This document shows, in pieces, positions 58,726-58,739 of a stretch of DNA of 58,739 nt. The translations under genes were made by a program, and so were the position numbers. Position 1 is the stretch's first letter. Every line of letters starts with the position of its first letter. The stretch comes from Branchiostoma floridae (taxonomy: Eukaryota > Chordata > Leptocardii > Amphioxiformes > Branchiostomatidae), in the NCBI RefSeq assembly GCF_000003815.2, contig NC_049996.1, positions 1,095,749 through 1,154,487 on the forward strand. The letters are read 5' to 3'. The notes beneath the pieces were generated by a model. That model made no database searches, was not told where the DNA came from, and saw nothing but the letters and a program-made list of their open reading frames with translations.

Positions 58726-58739
58726 ACGAATTTATAGTT

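Overview
This 58.7 kb window is animal nuclear DNA. The genes are interrupted by introns with GT-AG junctions, and the enzymes are typical of metazoan glycan metabolism. The rest is dense with LINEs, Penelope-like, mariner-like and piggyBac-like repeats. A marine invertebrate fits best. I would guess lancelet-like from the repeat style, but the sequence alone does not settle it. Runs of N, probably assembly gaps, lie at 3639-3738, 14712-14811, 26360-26459, 27829-27928, 53848-53947, 55768-55972 and 57294-57412.

Three host genes can be reconstructed. (1) A single-coding-exon GT10 alpha-1,3-fucosyltransferase lies on the minus strand (11569-12837, 422 aa). (2) A Golgi carbohydrate sulfotransferase of the CHST8-14 family lies on the minus strand, with six coding exons between 23673 and 36719 that join to 330 aa. 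(3) An arylsulfatase B-like sulfatase lies on the plus strand, with nine coding exons between 38523 and 52511 that join to 544 aa. The sulfotransferase and the sulfatase are head to head with only a few hundred bases between their 5' ends. A sulfate writer and a sulfate eraser may therefore share one promoter.

Layout: 1-1449 LINE 3' end; 1690-3041 MITE end and a broken RecQ-like helicase; 3227-3831 mariner remnant; 3900-6221 nested TTAA elements; 8138-11383 a 3.2 kb element with 1199-bp inverted arms around a one-gene core; 11569-12964 fucosyltransferase; 13-23 kb repeats without a host gene (including a hammerhead-like Penelope end at about 18.2 kb); 23.7-38.3 kb sulfotransferase; 38.5-52.5 kb sulfatase, whose introns are packed with TTAA MITEs; 54.3 kb LINE tail; 55.97-56.6 kb 121-bp satellite; 57.0-58.7 kb a second degraded LINE.

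Two things stand out as possibly undescribed. First, the 8138-11383 element has arms that look identical, a 4-bp target duplication and an octamer/AP-1/E-box-rich promoter in each arm, both pointing inward. Its one gene encodes a C2H2-finger acidic protein that is not a recognisable transposase. Second, two related TTAA-flanked MITE families (called A and B here) repeatedly carry perfect RFX (GTTGCCATGGCAAC), CRE (TGACGTCA) and YY1-like (CCGCCATNTTGG) sites, and so spread a ready-made regulatory module through the introns.
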